The translations under genes were made by a program, and so were the position numbers. The notes beneath the pieces are model-generated. The model was not told the origin of the DNA, ran no database searches, and was given only the letters and a program-made list of their open reading frames with translations. From positions 1 to 8,049 of the forward strand of contig JABXIR010000186.1 of NCBI GenBank assembly GCA_013372965.1: 8,049 nt of DNA. Reading direction: 5' to 3'. Source of the DNA: Gammaproteobacteria bacterium (lineage in GTDB: Bacteria > Pseudomonadota > Gammaproteobacteria > Pseudomonadales > DSM-25080). This document shows, in pieces, positions 1 through 7,053 of the stretch; within the stretch, counting starts at the first letter, position 1; each line of letters starts with the position of its first letter.

Positions 1-2054
1 AACAACGCATTCGTCATAAATATCGTTTGAAAAACACCACCGGGTACGGCGTTAACGCGTTACTCGATTTTGAGGATCCCATCGATCAGGTGCTTCACCT
101 CGCTGTAGGATCTGAGGGGACTCTGTGTTTTATCGAGTCAGTTGTACTTGAATCGGTCAGGTTAAAGCCTCTTCGAGCCGCGTCTTTGCTGTGTTTCAGT
201 GATGTGTTTACGGCAGCGGATGCGGTGCCCGTGTTAAAGGCGCTGAACGTGTCCGCCGTCGAGTTACTCGACTGGACTAGTCTTCGCACCATGATTGGAA
301 AGTCGGGGACTCCTGAGTGGTTGAGTGAACTGAAGTCGGGCAATGCTGCACTTTTAGTGGAGGTTTCTGCAGATGCACCCGATATACTTCAGTCGTTGTA
401 CACACCGATCATAGCGGCTCAGTTTCGCGGCCTTGTCCGGCCCATAGTTTTCGAAACCGACTCTGAACAAATTACCGCGCTCTGGCAGATTCGTTCGGGT
501 ATTTTCCCAGTGGTGGGAAGCAAACGGCCCAAGGGCTCGATGGTGATCATTGAGGATGTCGCAGTGCCTGTCGACAAACTCGGCAGCTTCGTCAACGAAT
601 TACGAGGTCTATTTGAACGGTATGAGTTTCACAGTGCCGTTATCTTTGGCCACGCCCGTGATGGAAACTTGCACTTTATCGTAACGCCAAACTTATCCGT
701 TGCGGCAGAGCGAGATCGATTTAAGCACATGATGGAGTCATTGGTTGCGTTGGTTGTTGATCGCTTTGATGGCTCATTGAAGGCTGAGCACGGCACGGGG
801 AGAGCCATGGCACCGTTCGTCGAGCGAGAGTGGGGTGGCGAGATCTATGATGTTATGACGCGTATCAAGCGGTTATTTGATCCGTATGGTATTTTAAATC
901 CCGATGTCATCATCAATCCGAATACTGAGGCCCATATCCAGCAACTGAAAGATCTACCGAATTGCAATGACGAGATGGACCTTTGCATTGAATGCGGTTT
1001 TTGCGAGTCTGCCTGTCCGACAACACCTTTCAACTATTCTCCGCGTCAGAGAATTGCGGCACATCGGTTATCTCAATTGGGCGAGCCAGTCGACTTGGAC
1101 GCCGTTGCGTCGAGTTGCGTGGCGTGTGGGCATTGTGAGGAAGCGTGTCCGGTCGGAATTAATACGTCCCGTGCTTTAAATGCAAGTGAAAGCGCCGCGC
1201 GCTCACGAATGAGTCGTAAGGTTTTGTCTTGGCAACGACAACATTGGGGCGTCTATCTCGAGTTGTCCCGCCGAGCGATCGCGATCTATCGGATGATCGG
1301 TCGATATCGCGCTGGGCAACGCTGGCTGGCGTGGCTTAATCGTCAGTTCCCAAAACGAGTGCCTAAGTGGATTCCCGCAAAAATCGAACACCCTGGTGTA
1401 TCGAGTTTGGGCGCATCACAGTATTTATTGTTAACTAATTGCGCCGACCGAATTTTGAATGATTCAGCGCTAGCAGCGACAATACAACGACTTGCGCTCA
1501 GTGTTGATGTTCGAGTTGGGGTGCTAGACGAGCACTTCTGTTGTGGTCAGCGTTTTGATCATTTGGGTGAAACCGCGCTTGCGAAACTCCAGCGTGATCA
1601 GTTCCAATCGTTACCGAATGACACGGTCGTCATTGCCGAGGCGACTTCGTGTTTATCGACCCTATTACGCGGTTCAGGCCAACGCGTGATCGGTCTCGCG
1701 GAGTTTGTAACCACACACATTCTTCCCAAACTAAACATCACGCGGGTATCGGAGAGGGTGGAGGTTCATCTCGGCTGCACGCTGAAATCCGCCAACGAAC
1801 GTCAACACGTGACGGCTCTGTTAGACCAGTTATTAGATGACTGGTCCTTCACGAGTTTGGCGTGTTGTGGGGGGCAAGGTGAGGTTCAGTTTTTCGACGA
1901 AACGGTATCGGCAAACTTGATTGCATCAAGCGAACTTTCGAAGAGCCGCTCGATGGTGATTGGGATGAATACCAGTTGCGAATCGGCACTCGCTCGTCAG
2001 TTGCGACGACCCGTAATGTCGCTCGCGACACTGATCGATCAGTGCGCGAACTAG
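1..2054 (+). CDS. FAD/Fe-S D-lactate dehydrogenase-type oxidoreductase (Dld-II/YdiJ-like), 5' partial
   Basis: Likely a membrane-associated respiratory flavoprotein oxidising D-lactate or a similar 2-hydroxyacid and passing electrons through Fe-S clusters to the quinone pool. Codons are open from nt 3, reading QRIRHKYRLKNTTGYGVNAL, the family's conserved end of the FAD-binding-4 domain, so the true start is upstream. The TTG at 27 lies inside this conserved block and is not the start. About 683 residues are visible; roughly 250 N-terminal residues are missing, judging from the usual 930-1000 aa. Seen in order: FAD-oxidase C-terminal domain with HARDGNLHF (nt 651-677) and EHGTGR (786-803); two CxxCxxCxxxCP 4Fe-4S motifs (984-1019 and 1116-1151); then two heterodisulfide-reductase-like CCG motifs (1539-1547 and 1863-1871). 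This order is that of Shewanella-type Dld-II and E. coli YdiJ. The substrate is inferred, since YdiJ-type relatives use other 2-hydroxyacids. It converges on the thioredoxin-fold gene, 7 nt away. Confidence 0.9.
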   Translation, partial: QRIRHKYRLKNTTGYGVNALLDFEDPIDQVLHLAVGSEGTLCFIESVVLESVRLKPLRAASLLCFSDVFTAADAVPVLKALNVSAVELLDWTSLRTMIGKSGTPEWLSELKSGNAALLVEVSADAPDILQSLYTPIIAAQFRGLVRPIVFETDSEQITALWQIRSGIFPVVGSKRPKGSMVIIEDVAVPVDKLGSFVNELRGLFERYEFHSAVIFGHARDGNLHFIVTPNLSVAAERDRFKHMMESLVALVVDRFDGSLKAEHGTGRAMAPFVEREWGGEIYDVMTRIKRLFDPYGILNPDVIINPNTEAHIQQLKDLPNCNDEMDLCIECGFCESACPTTPFNYSPRQRIAAHRLSQLGEPVDLDAVASSCVACGHCEEACPVGINTSRALNASESAARSRMSRKVLSWQRQHWGVYLELSRRAIAIYRMIGRYRAGQRWLAWLNRQFPKRVPKWIPAKIEHPGVSSLGASQYLLLTNCADRILNDSALAATIQRLALSVDVRVGVLDEHFCCGQRFDHLGETALAKLQRDQFQSLPNDTVVIAEATSCLSTLLRGSGQRVIGLAEFVTTHILPKLNITRVSERVEVHLGCTLKSANERQHVTALLDQLLDDWSFTSLACCGGQGEVQFFDETVSANLIASSELSKSRSMVIGMNTSCESALARQLRRPVMSLATLIDQCAN

Positions 2055-2058
2055 GCGC

Positions 2059-2081
2059 TGGTTAACTCGCCGCGTTAACCA
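2059..2081. terminator. hairpin between convergent genes (possible bidirectional terminator)
   Basis: A perfect 8-bp inverted repeat, TGGTTAAC / GTTAACCA, flanks a 7-nt loop (2067-2073). It starts 5 nt after the dehydrogenase stop and covers the stop codon and last codons of the opposing thioredoxin-fold gene. Its position between convergent genes suits a shared terminator, but neither strand has a T-run after the stem and the stem is AT-rich. An intrinsic terminator is therefore only weakly supported. Confidence 0.3.
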
Positions 2082-2439
2082 CCTCGACAAAATGTTTTCC
2101 CAAGGCGATTAGATCGTCTAGCTCAGTCACTTCAATATGATCGTTTTCGCGCAGTACGCCATTAATCCAAAGTGTTGTGCGAGGGTAGCCGTGGCCGCCT
2201 GCTGACTCGACGAGTGCTTCATGCAACGGGCTCAAGAAGTCGCCTTTCACCTCTTGCACCACGAGGTTGTAAAATTCAATACCCGCCTCGTTAAGCAACG
2301 CTCGAAACGTTTCGGTATGGGGAAATTGGGCTTCAGTGCAGTCTGGGCACCAAGAGGCCACGATATTCAGCACGAAAGACTGCTTTTGTGCGATCAGTTC
2401 GGCAACGTCGTTGGCACCGATGGCGTAGTTAAATGGCAT
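2062..2439 (-). CDS. thioredoxin-fold protein with CPDC active site
   Basis: A 125-aa single-domain thioredoxin-like protein, probably a cytoplasmic thiol-disulfide oxidoreductase, as I see no signal peptide or membrane segment. The active site is VASWCPDC (Cys31 and Cys34 from the chosen start), preceded by a hydrophobic beta strand (SFVLNIVASW). The GYPRTTLWINGV segment further on fits the cis-proline loop and following strand of the fold. I chose the ATG at 2439 rather than the in-frame TTG at 2451, because the shorter form begins at the conserved region and has a weak GAG 7-8 nt upstream. The ATG overlaps the end of rluA by 11 nt, so translation is probably coupled. Its substrate is unknown; CPDC differs from the CGPC of classical thioredoxin. 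A reductase or peroxide-related role is possible but not shown. Confidence 0.85.
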   Translation of the reverse strand: MPFNYAIGANDVAELIAQKQSFVLNIVASWCPDCTEAQFPHTETFRALLNEAGIEFYNLVVQEVKGDFLSPLHEALVESAGGHGYPRTTLWINGVLRENDHIEVTELDDLIALGKHFVEVVNAAS

Positions 2440-3109
2440 GGTTATTCTCAACTAATAAACTCGGCAACCCGTCGTGTGAAAGCTCAAAATCGAAGGGTAT
2501 TTCGAGGCGTATGGATTCTTTACTGTTAGGTGGGATGAACTCTAAAGCGTAAGCTTGCAAAAGTAAACGTGGGGCCCAATTAGGGCGAGCTGTGCCGTAA
2601 AGTTGATCCCCGACAATCGGGTGGCCAATCGCCAGCAAATGAACTCTAAGCTGGTGCGACCTGCCCGTAACAGGTATGAGCTCTAGCAGTGCTGCATGCT
2701 CCGATGATTGCAATGTCGTGTAACGAGTCAAAGAGGGCTTGCCGTGCTCAAAGCACACCTTCTGTTTCGGTCGATTGGGCCAATCGGGAAACAGTGGAAG
2801 ATTGATCTCGTCGACCGCAGGATTCGGTACCCCATATACAATGGCCCGATAGTTCTTATGCACCTGACGTGATTGAAATTGCATCTTAAAGTATCGCTCA
2901 GTCATTTTATTGAGAGCAATGATGAGTAACCCAGACGTCGCCATATCTAGGCGATGTGTTTCATATGCTTCGCCATAGACTTTCCTTGCCCAAGAAATTG
3001 CATCTCTCATCATTGGATCACGCCCTGGAACACTGAGCATTCCCGAGGGCTTGTCGACGACAATGAAGTGTTCGTTTTGGAAAATGATTTTCGGTTCGAT
3101 CATTGCCAT
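2429..3109 (-). CDS. rluA: RluA-type pseudouridine synthase (23S rRNA/tRNA)
   Basis: In E. coli RluA isomerises uridine to pseudouridine at 23S rRNA position 746 and tRNA position 32. This 226-aa protein matches the usual length (E. coli 219 aa) and starts directly in the catalytic fold, with no S4 domain. Visible motifs are VVDKPSGMLSVPGR (about residues 17-30), the catalytic motif HRLDMATSGLLIIAL with Asp55, the RluA-typical DWPNRPKQKVCFEHGKP, and PVTGRSHQLRVHLLAIGHPI, followed by APRLLLQAYAL. These resemble E. coli RluA rather than RluC, RluD or TruC. The start is uncertain: the ATG at 3109 overlaps the upstream gene by 10 nt, while the ATG at 3103 forms a 4-nt ATGA overlap with its stop. 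No strong ribosome binding site is seen for either, in line with translational coupling. Confidence 0.93.
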   Translation of the reverse strand: MAMIEPKIIFQNEHFIVVDKPSGMLSVPGRDPMMRDAISWARKVYGEAYETHRLDMATSGLLIIALNKMTERYFKMQFQSRQVHKNYRAIVYGVPNPAVDEINLPLFPDWPNRPKQKVCFEHGKPSLTRYTTLQSSEHAALLELIPVTGRSHQLRVHLLAIGHPIVGDQLYGTARPNWAPRLLLQAYALEFIPPNSKESIRLEIPFDFELSHDGLPSLLVENNHAI

Positions 3110-3426
3110 TCGTAGCGGATAACTTCGCCAAAATCATCGTAGATCGCGACCTTTTTGGGTTCACGCTTGGGCGGTGGAGCAGGTCGAGAATGTTTACTGT
3201 GCTTGCGCTCATCGAGACGTTTCACCACGTCTACAAGATATTGCTGTTTACCTTTGGCCGGCGAAGTGAATAGTTCGGGAAGTGCTGCGGGGACACCGTT
3301 CTTCGCCTCAATGCCTGTGAGCCCCTTCGGAACAGGCGTAATTTCGCCGCCTCTCTGGAGGAAGCGTTCGATGTCATTAGACAATCGTCCACGAAGCGAT
3401 TTTTTATTGGGCTTTTTAAATTTCAC
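3100..3426 (-). CDS. small basic protein of unknown function, GTG start
   Basis: A 108-aa, lysine/arginine-rich protein that I do not recognise. It starts with GTG, and an in-frame TAA two codons upstream (TAA-CGC-GTG) rules out an earlier start. Visible parts are a very basic N-terminus (MKFKKPNKKSLRGR), a short predicted helix IERFLQRGGEITPV (about 20-33), a middle stretch, a basic proline-rich linker (PAPPPKREPKK, about 82-92) and a conserved-looking C-terminal tail ending IYDDFGEVIRYEWQ. The FLxRGG element recalls a similar element in the Pseudomonas RNA-polymerase-binding protein SutA, but the rest does not obviously match, so that is only a hint. There are no membrane segments, signal peptide or cysteine motifs. 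It overlaps rluA and is the first gene of the cassette. Its charge suggests nucleic-acid or ribosome contact, which is inference. Confidence 0.75.
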   Translation of the reverse strand: MKFKKPNKKSLRGRLSNDIERFLQRGGEITPVPKGLTGIEAKNGVPAALPELFTSPAKGKQQYLVDVVKRLDERKHSKHSRPAPPPKREPKKVAIYDDFGEVIRYEWQ

Positions 3427-3458
3427 GCGTTACCACAGTCTGCGTACTCAACACGATC

Positions 3459-3488
3459 AGTATAGTAAGAGTGACATGCCATGCACAA
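3459..3488 (-). promoter_or_regulatory. candidate sigma-70 promoter of the small protein/rluA/thioredoxin cassette
   Basis: On the minus strand a TATACT box (3459-3464, five of six consensus positions) lies 18 bp from TTGTGC (3483-3488, three of six). Transcription would begin near 3452, giving a leader of about 26 nt before the GTG start at 3426. The -35 element falls in the loop and one arm of the 3470-3503 inverted repeat lies in the spacer, so a protein bound to the repeat would block or modulate it. Found by eye only. Confidence 0.4.
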
Positions 3489-3503
3489 TCTCGGCATGTC
3501 ACT
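3470..3503. repeat. perfect 11-bp inverted repeat (terminator-like or operator)
   Basis: AGTGACATGCC (3470-3480) and GGCATGTCACT (3493-3503) are exact reverse complements around a 12-nt spacer. In the minus-strand transcript the hairpin begins 7 nt after the peptidase stop codon, as a terminator would, but it is followed by CTTACTATAC rather than a T-run. The arm centres are 23 bp apart, about two helical turns, which also suits a dimeric regulator. The repeat overlaps the candidate promoter of the downstream cassette. Confidence 0.6.
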
Positions 3504-3510
3504 AAGCGGC

Positions 3511-5628
3511 TCATTGATCACTCGCTGCACGCTGTCGAGAGCGATCGATCGCCTGCCATAGGAAGGTATAGCTTAACGCGACACGCTGGGCTAGTTGCTC
3601 AGCAGTGACACTTCCACCGTGGCCGCCTTCGCGGTTTTCGTAATAGTAAACCTCATGACCTTGCTCCAGCATCCGTGCGGCCATCTTTCGTGCGTGAGCA
3701 GGATGCACTCGGTCATCGCGTGTTGAGGTGTAGAAGAAGACATCGGGGTATTCATTGTCTGCGGACACGTTCTGGTACGGTGAGTACTGGCCAATAAAGT
3801 CCCAGTCTGTCGTGTCTGGGTCTCCGTATTCACCCATCCAGCTCGCGCCGGCTAATAGGCGGTGATAGCGGCGCATATCGAGTAGAGGGACACCGGAGAT
3901 GACCGCATTGAATAACTCAGGATGTCGAACCATGGCCGCTCCTGTGAGCAATCCGCCGTTGGATCGACCCTCGATGCTGGTGAATGCCGCTTGGCTGATG
4001 TTTCTGTCAGAGAGATCACGAGCGACCGACTCCAAGTCCTCGAAGGCTTTGTGACGGTTCTCTAGGAGAGCAGCTGCGTGCCAGTCAGGACCGTATTCAC
4101 CGCCGCCACGAATGTTCGCGAGTACGTAAACACCGCCACGGTCGAGCCACAACTTGCCATACACGCCGTTGGTTGCCTCGTAGCTACCCGAATAACTCGG
4201 TGTAAGAGAGCTTCGGAATCCACCGTACGCGAAAATATGCGCAGGATTTGTTCCGTCTAGCGCGATGTCATTTCGATGAATTGCAAAATAGGGGACTTGC
4301 GTGCCGTCGACGGAGGTCGCGAAGAACTGTGACACCGTGTAGGGCGTTGCATCAAACGTCTCTGGCTGTTGCTCAACTAACACCAGTGACTTTTGGTTTG
4401 CGTCGTAAAAGTATAACGAGGGTGGAACCAGAAAACTTTCAAAACGGATCAAGAAGTCGGCGCTACCGCCACTCGACTGCACGGACACCGCACCGTTATC
4501 CGGTAGGTTTAGATGGTGTTCGTACCAAGTCGTTTCGCCATCGAATTCGTACCATGCGGCGTGCGCTTTTACATCACGTAATGTGACAATCAGTACGCCG
4601 TTTTCGCGAACGGTGACGTCCTCAATGATGTTGTCTCGCTCGCTTGGTAGCAGCAGAAACAGTTCACTTTCATTGATGAGCTGCTCCGTGGTGGCAAGCA
4701 CCACATCGCCCGCATTGTATTCATACTCACCATGCTGCCAAACGGCCGTTGGCTGAATCACCCATTGATCGGCAATGAAGCCCACTAAACGTGCCGAATC
4801 CGGAATTCTCAACTTAGATAGCATGGACGTATCAGGGTTAAACTCGTAATAATCGCGAGTCCAAAAACTGGTCGATTCAGCGATGACGAACTGAGTACTG
4901 TCGCCACTACCGAGTGACCAGGAGGACGCGGATACGGATGACGTGTCACCGTGATAAAGTGTTTTGGCATCACTCAGGGCGTCACCACGTTCAATAAGCT
5001 TCACCGTTCTGGCATAACCCGAATCGGTCAGTGACCCTTCACCGAAATCTGTCGCGATTAACCAAGAGTCAGCACTCACCCAAGTCACGTCCGACTTAGC
5101 AAGTGGAAGAGCAAAGCCATCTTGAACGAACTGTCCGGTTAACGCGTCGAATTCTCGAATCACATCAGCATCTGTGCCGCCGGGTGAAAGCGAAAGAAGA
5201 CATTTTGACGGCATATCATTGAAGCAGTTCAGGCCGTGATAAACCCACGCCTGACCATCGGCTTGCGACTTCGCGTCGATATCAATTACTAGCTGCCAAT
5301 TCGCGTCACCACTGAGGTAGGCTGAGCGACTGGTTCGCATCAGGCGTCCTCTCGGGTTCGCCGTGTCTTTAATCAGTTCAAAAAAGTAGTCCCCGATTTG
5401 ATAGGCCGAACTCAGCTTCGAATCATCCGAGAGGACCTCAAGGGCTTGTTGGTAAAGCTCTTCGTAGAGTGGCCCATCAAGTGCTTCAGCTGACTCGGTA
5501 TTCGTGGCATCGACCCATTGGAGTGCGGCTTCGCTATCGACCGACTCCAAGTATTGGAATTTGTCGTTCGTTTGGGCGATAGCAGTTGATGCCAATAGGC
5601 AAGTGACAAGTGTGGCTCTTCGTAGCAT
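3511..5628 (-). CDS. exported prolyl oligopeptidase (peptidase family S9A)
   Basis: A serine peptidase that probably cleaves short peptides after proline in the periplasm. The 705-aa length matches prolyl oligopeptidases (about 710). An N-terminal signal peptide is visible: MLRR, a hydrophobic stretch, then a likely cut after AIA (residue 18). Residues from about 70 to 430 fit the seven-bladed propeller that screens substrates by size. The alpha/beta-hydrolase domain follows, with AYGGF (Tyr468, oxyanion site), NIRGGGEYG, the nucleophile elbow GRSNGG (Ser556), Trp597 in the proline pocket, DDRVHP (Asp638, with Arg640) and GGHGG (His670). Spacing agrees with pig enzyme residues Ser554, Trp595, Asp641 and His680. 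The elbow has Arg where the pig enzyme has Gly (GGSNGG). The ATG is preceded by AGGA about 10 nt upstream. An 89-nt gap holding a large inverted repeat separates it from the transporter gene. Confidence 0.93.
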   Translation of the reverse strand: MLRRATLVTCLLASTAIAQTNDKFQYLESVDSEAALQWVDATNTESAEALDGPLYEELYQQALEVLSDDSKLSSAYQIGDYFFELIKDTANPRGRLMRTSRSAYLSGDANWQLVIDIDAKSQADGQAWVYHGLNCFNDMPSKCLLSLSPGGTDADVIREFDALTGQFVQDGFALPLAKSDVTWVSADSWLIATDFGEGSLTDSGYARTVKLIERGDALSDAKTLYHGDTSSVSASSWSLGSGDSTQFVIAESTSFWTRDYYEFNPDTSMLSKLRIPDSARLVGFIADQWVIQPTAVWQHGEYEYNAGDVVLATTEQLINESELFLLLPSERDNIIEDVTVRENGVLIVTLRDVKAHAAWYEFDGETTWYEHHLNLPDNGAVSVQSSGGSADFLIRFESFLVPPSLYFYDANQKSLVLVEQQPETFDATPYTVSQFFATSVDGTQVPYFAIHRNDIALDGTNPAHIFAYGGFRSSLTPSYSGSYEATNGVYGKLWLDRGGVYVLANIRGGGEYGPDWHAAALLENRHKAFEDLESVARDLSDRNISQAAFTSIEGRSNGGLLTGAAMVRHPELFNAVISGVPLLDMRRYHRLLAGASWMGEYGDPDTTDWDFIGQYSPYQNVSADNEYPDVFFYTSTRDDRVHPAHARKMAARMLEQGHEVYYYENREGGHGGSVTAEQLAQRVALSYTFLWQAIDRSRQRAASDQ

Positions 5629-5676
5629 ACGCTTTGAATCCTAAAGGTTGGTTACTCTTAGTGTAGTAAATTGTCG

Positions 5677-5712
5677 TTAAAGCGTACCACCGTTTTTGGT
5701 TGTACACTTTAA
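5677..5712. repeat. 36-bp near-perfect inverted repeat upstream of the peptidase gene
   Basis: TTAAAGCGTAC (5677-5687) pairs with GTACACTTTAA (5702-5712), ten of eleven positions matching; an inner ACC/GGT pair surrounds a 6-nt loop. In minus-strand RNA the odd position is a U-G wobble, so the stem is 11 bp, one mismatch, then 3 bp. It begins 5 nt after the transporter stop and ends 48 nt before the peptidase ATG. No T-run follows on either strand, so it may be a tailless terminator, a processing or attenuation hairpin, or an operator. Confidence 0.55.
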
Positions 5713-5717
5713 CCAGT

Positions 5718-7013
5718 TCACAGAGTCATCGCCGCCAACCAGCCGAATATAAGCAGCGGGATGTTGAAGTGCAGAAAGGTCGGAATGACGGTGTCGCGAA
5801 TATGGTCATGTTGGCCGTCAACGCTGAGTCCCGCAGTCGGGCCAAGAGTGGAGTCCGAGGCCGGCGATCCAGCATCACCGAGCGCGCCAGCGGTACCCAC
5901 GAGGGCGACAGTCGCAAGCGGGCTAATGCCGAGTTGCAGTGCCAGTGGTACGAATAAGGTCGCAATAATCGGAACGGTTGAAAACGAAGAGCCAATTCCC
6001 ATCGTAATGAGCAAACCGACGACAAGCATCAGTAGGGTGCCGACGGCAGCACTTCCGTCGAGTAGGGTCGCGGTTGCATTTACCAGTGTTGTGACATCGC
6101 CGGTTTGTTTCAGTACGTGAGCAAAGCCCGCAGCTGCGATCATAATAAACCCGACGTTGGCCATGAGTTTCATGCCGTCGATAAACGTTGAATCGAGCGC
6201 TCTCCATTTGACCGCGCGACTGACGCTAAATACGACGAAGCCGCAGAGCGCGCCCAAAATCATCGACTCGGTGATCAACTGAACAGTGAATGCGGTGACA
6301 ATCGCAATTGAAGTAGCAATCAGTGGGGCCCAGTTAATGTCGGCTTGAGTATGCGCGACATCGAGCTGCTTAACTTGGTATTTTCGGGGATCTCGGTAGC
6401 TAATAAATAATGCGACGATTAAACCGAAACACATGCCGAGCGCTGGAAGCCACATGGCTTCGTAAACCCCCACACCGGACACGTCCATGCCGGCTAACTC
6501 AATTTGGGCGAATAGAATTTCATGCAGATAAATACCGCCAAATCCCGCGGGGATAATCATATACGTGGTGACAAGACCAAAGCTAATCGCACATGCGACG
6601 GCCCTGCGATCAATTTTGAGTTTGATCATTACACCGAGAAGCGCTGGAACCACGAGTGGAATAAACGCGATGTGAATGGGAATTAAGTTCTGTGACAAAA
6701 CGGCGGCCACGATTAGAGAGCCAATCAACCACATTTTGCCGGTTGCTCGCTGGGAATCGACCAGCCGTTGAGCCAACATTTGAGGGATTCCCGTTTTGCC
6801 AATAGCAGCGGCGAAAGCACCCAAGAGCGCATAAGACAGGGCGATCGTAGCGCCTGATCCGATGCCGTCTTCAAAGTGTCCAAGCGTGGTGGTTAGGTCC
6901 ATTCCGGAGGTCACTCCAGCAACCAGGGCGGAAATGATGATCGCGGCAACGACCGGTACTCGAGCGATACTCAGACCGAGCATCAATGCAACAGAGATGA
7001 TGACAGCATTCAT
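5718..7013 (-). CDS. Na+/H+ antiporter-family (NhaC/YuiF-like) membrane transporter
   Basis: A 431-aa inner-membrane protein, almost entirely hydrophobic, with about 10-12 membrane segments. The first begins at residue 2, and short basic or acidic loops separate the rest. The C-terminal signature GDAGSPASDSTLGPTAGL (residues 379-396), followed by DGQHDHIRDTVIPTFLHFNI, is characteristic of the COG2056 group, named Na+/H+ antiporters but including B. subtilis YuiF, a predicted histidine transporter. Transport is thus probably cation- or proton-coupled, and whether the substrate is an ion or an amino acid cannot be decided here. The ATG at 7013 has no clear ribosome binding site; Met11 is a less likely alternative because it would remove half of the first membrane segment. 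The gene lies between the helicase and peptidase genes, all on the same strand, with gaps of about 90 nt, so it may be transcribed alone. Confidence 0.9.
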   Translation of the reverse strand: MNAVIISVALMLGLSIARVPVVAAIIISALVAGVTSGMDLTTTLGHFEDGIGSGATIALSYALLGAFAAAIGKTGIPQMLAQRLVDSQRATGKMWLIGSLIVAAVLSQNLIPIHIAFIPLVVPALLGVMIKLKIDRRAVACAISFGLVTTYMIIPAGFGGIYLHEILFAQIELAGMDVSGVGVYEAMWLPALGMCFGLIVALFISYRDPRKYQVKQLDVAHTQADINWAPLIATSIAIVTAFTVQLITESMILGALCGFVVFSVSRAVKWRALDSTFIDGMKLMANVGFIMIAAAGFAHVLKQTGDVTTLVNATATLLDGSAAVGTLLMLVVGLLITMGIGSSFSTVPIIATLFVPLALQLGISPLATVALVGTAGALGDAGSPASDSTLGPTAGLSVDGQHDHIRDTVIPTFLHFNIPLLIFGWLAAMTL

Positions 7014-7053
7014 AAATTAGTTAAGACGCGTTGTTATTATTTGAGTGACCTAA

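Noticed and set aside
27..29. TTG as the start codon of the dehydrogenase
   Set aside because: The frame is open to the window edge and the upstream codons (QRIRHKYR) belong to the conserved family sequence, so the gene simply enters the window.
2449..2451. TTG start for the thioredoxin-fold protein
   Set aside because: It adds only four residues to the conserved region; the ATG at 2439 is the better codon and has a weak ribosome binding site.
4248..4586. 112-aa open frame on the plus strand inside the peptidase gene
   Set aside because: It is arginine-rich, low-complexity shadow sequence opposite a well-supported gene, with no ribosome binding site or recognisable motif.
52..5146. Recurring octamer TTAACGCG (52-59, 3573-3580, 5139-5146; reverse complement at 2071-2078)
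   Set aside because: Four copies in 8 kb, three within coding sequence and without regular spacing; without genome-wide counts it cannot be called an uptake or skew motif.
5629..5676. Promoter for the peptidase gene around TACACT on the minus strand
   Set aside because: The -10-like box has no acceptable -35 partner at 16-19 bp, so I did not list it as a feature.
5923..6207. Open frames inside the transporter gene on both strands, including a 94-aa minus-strand frame
   Set aside because: Out-of-frame shadows of the hydrophobic coding sequence, with biased Arg/His composition and no family signature.
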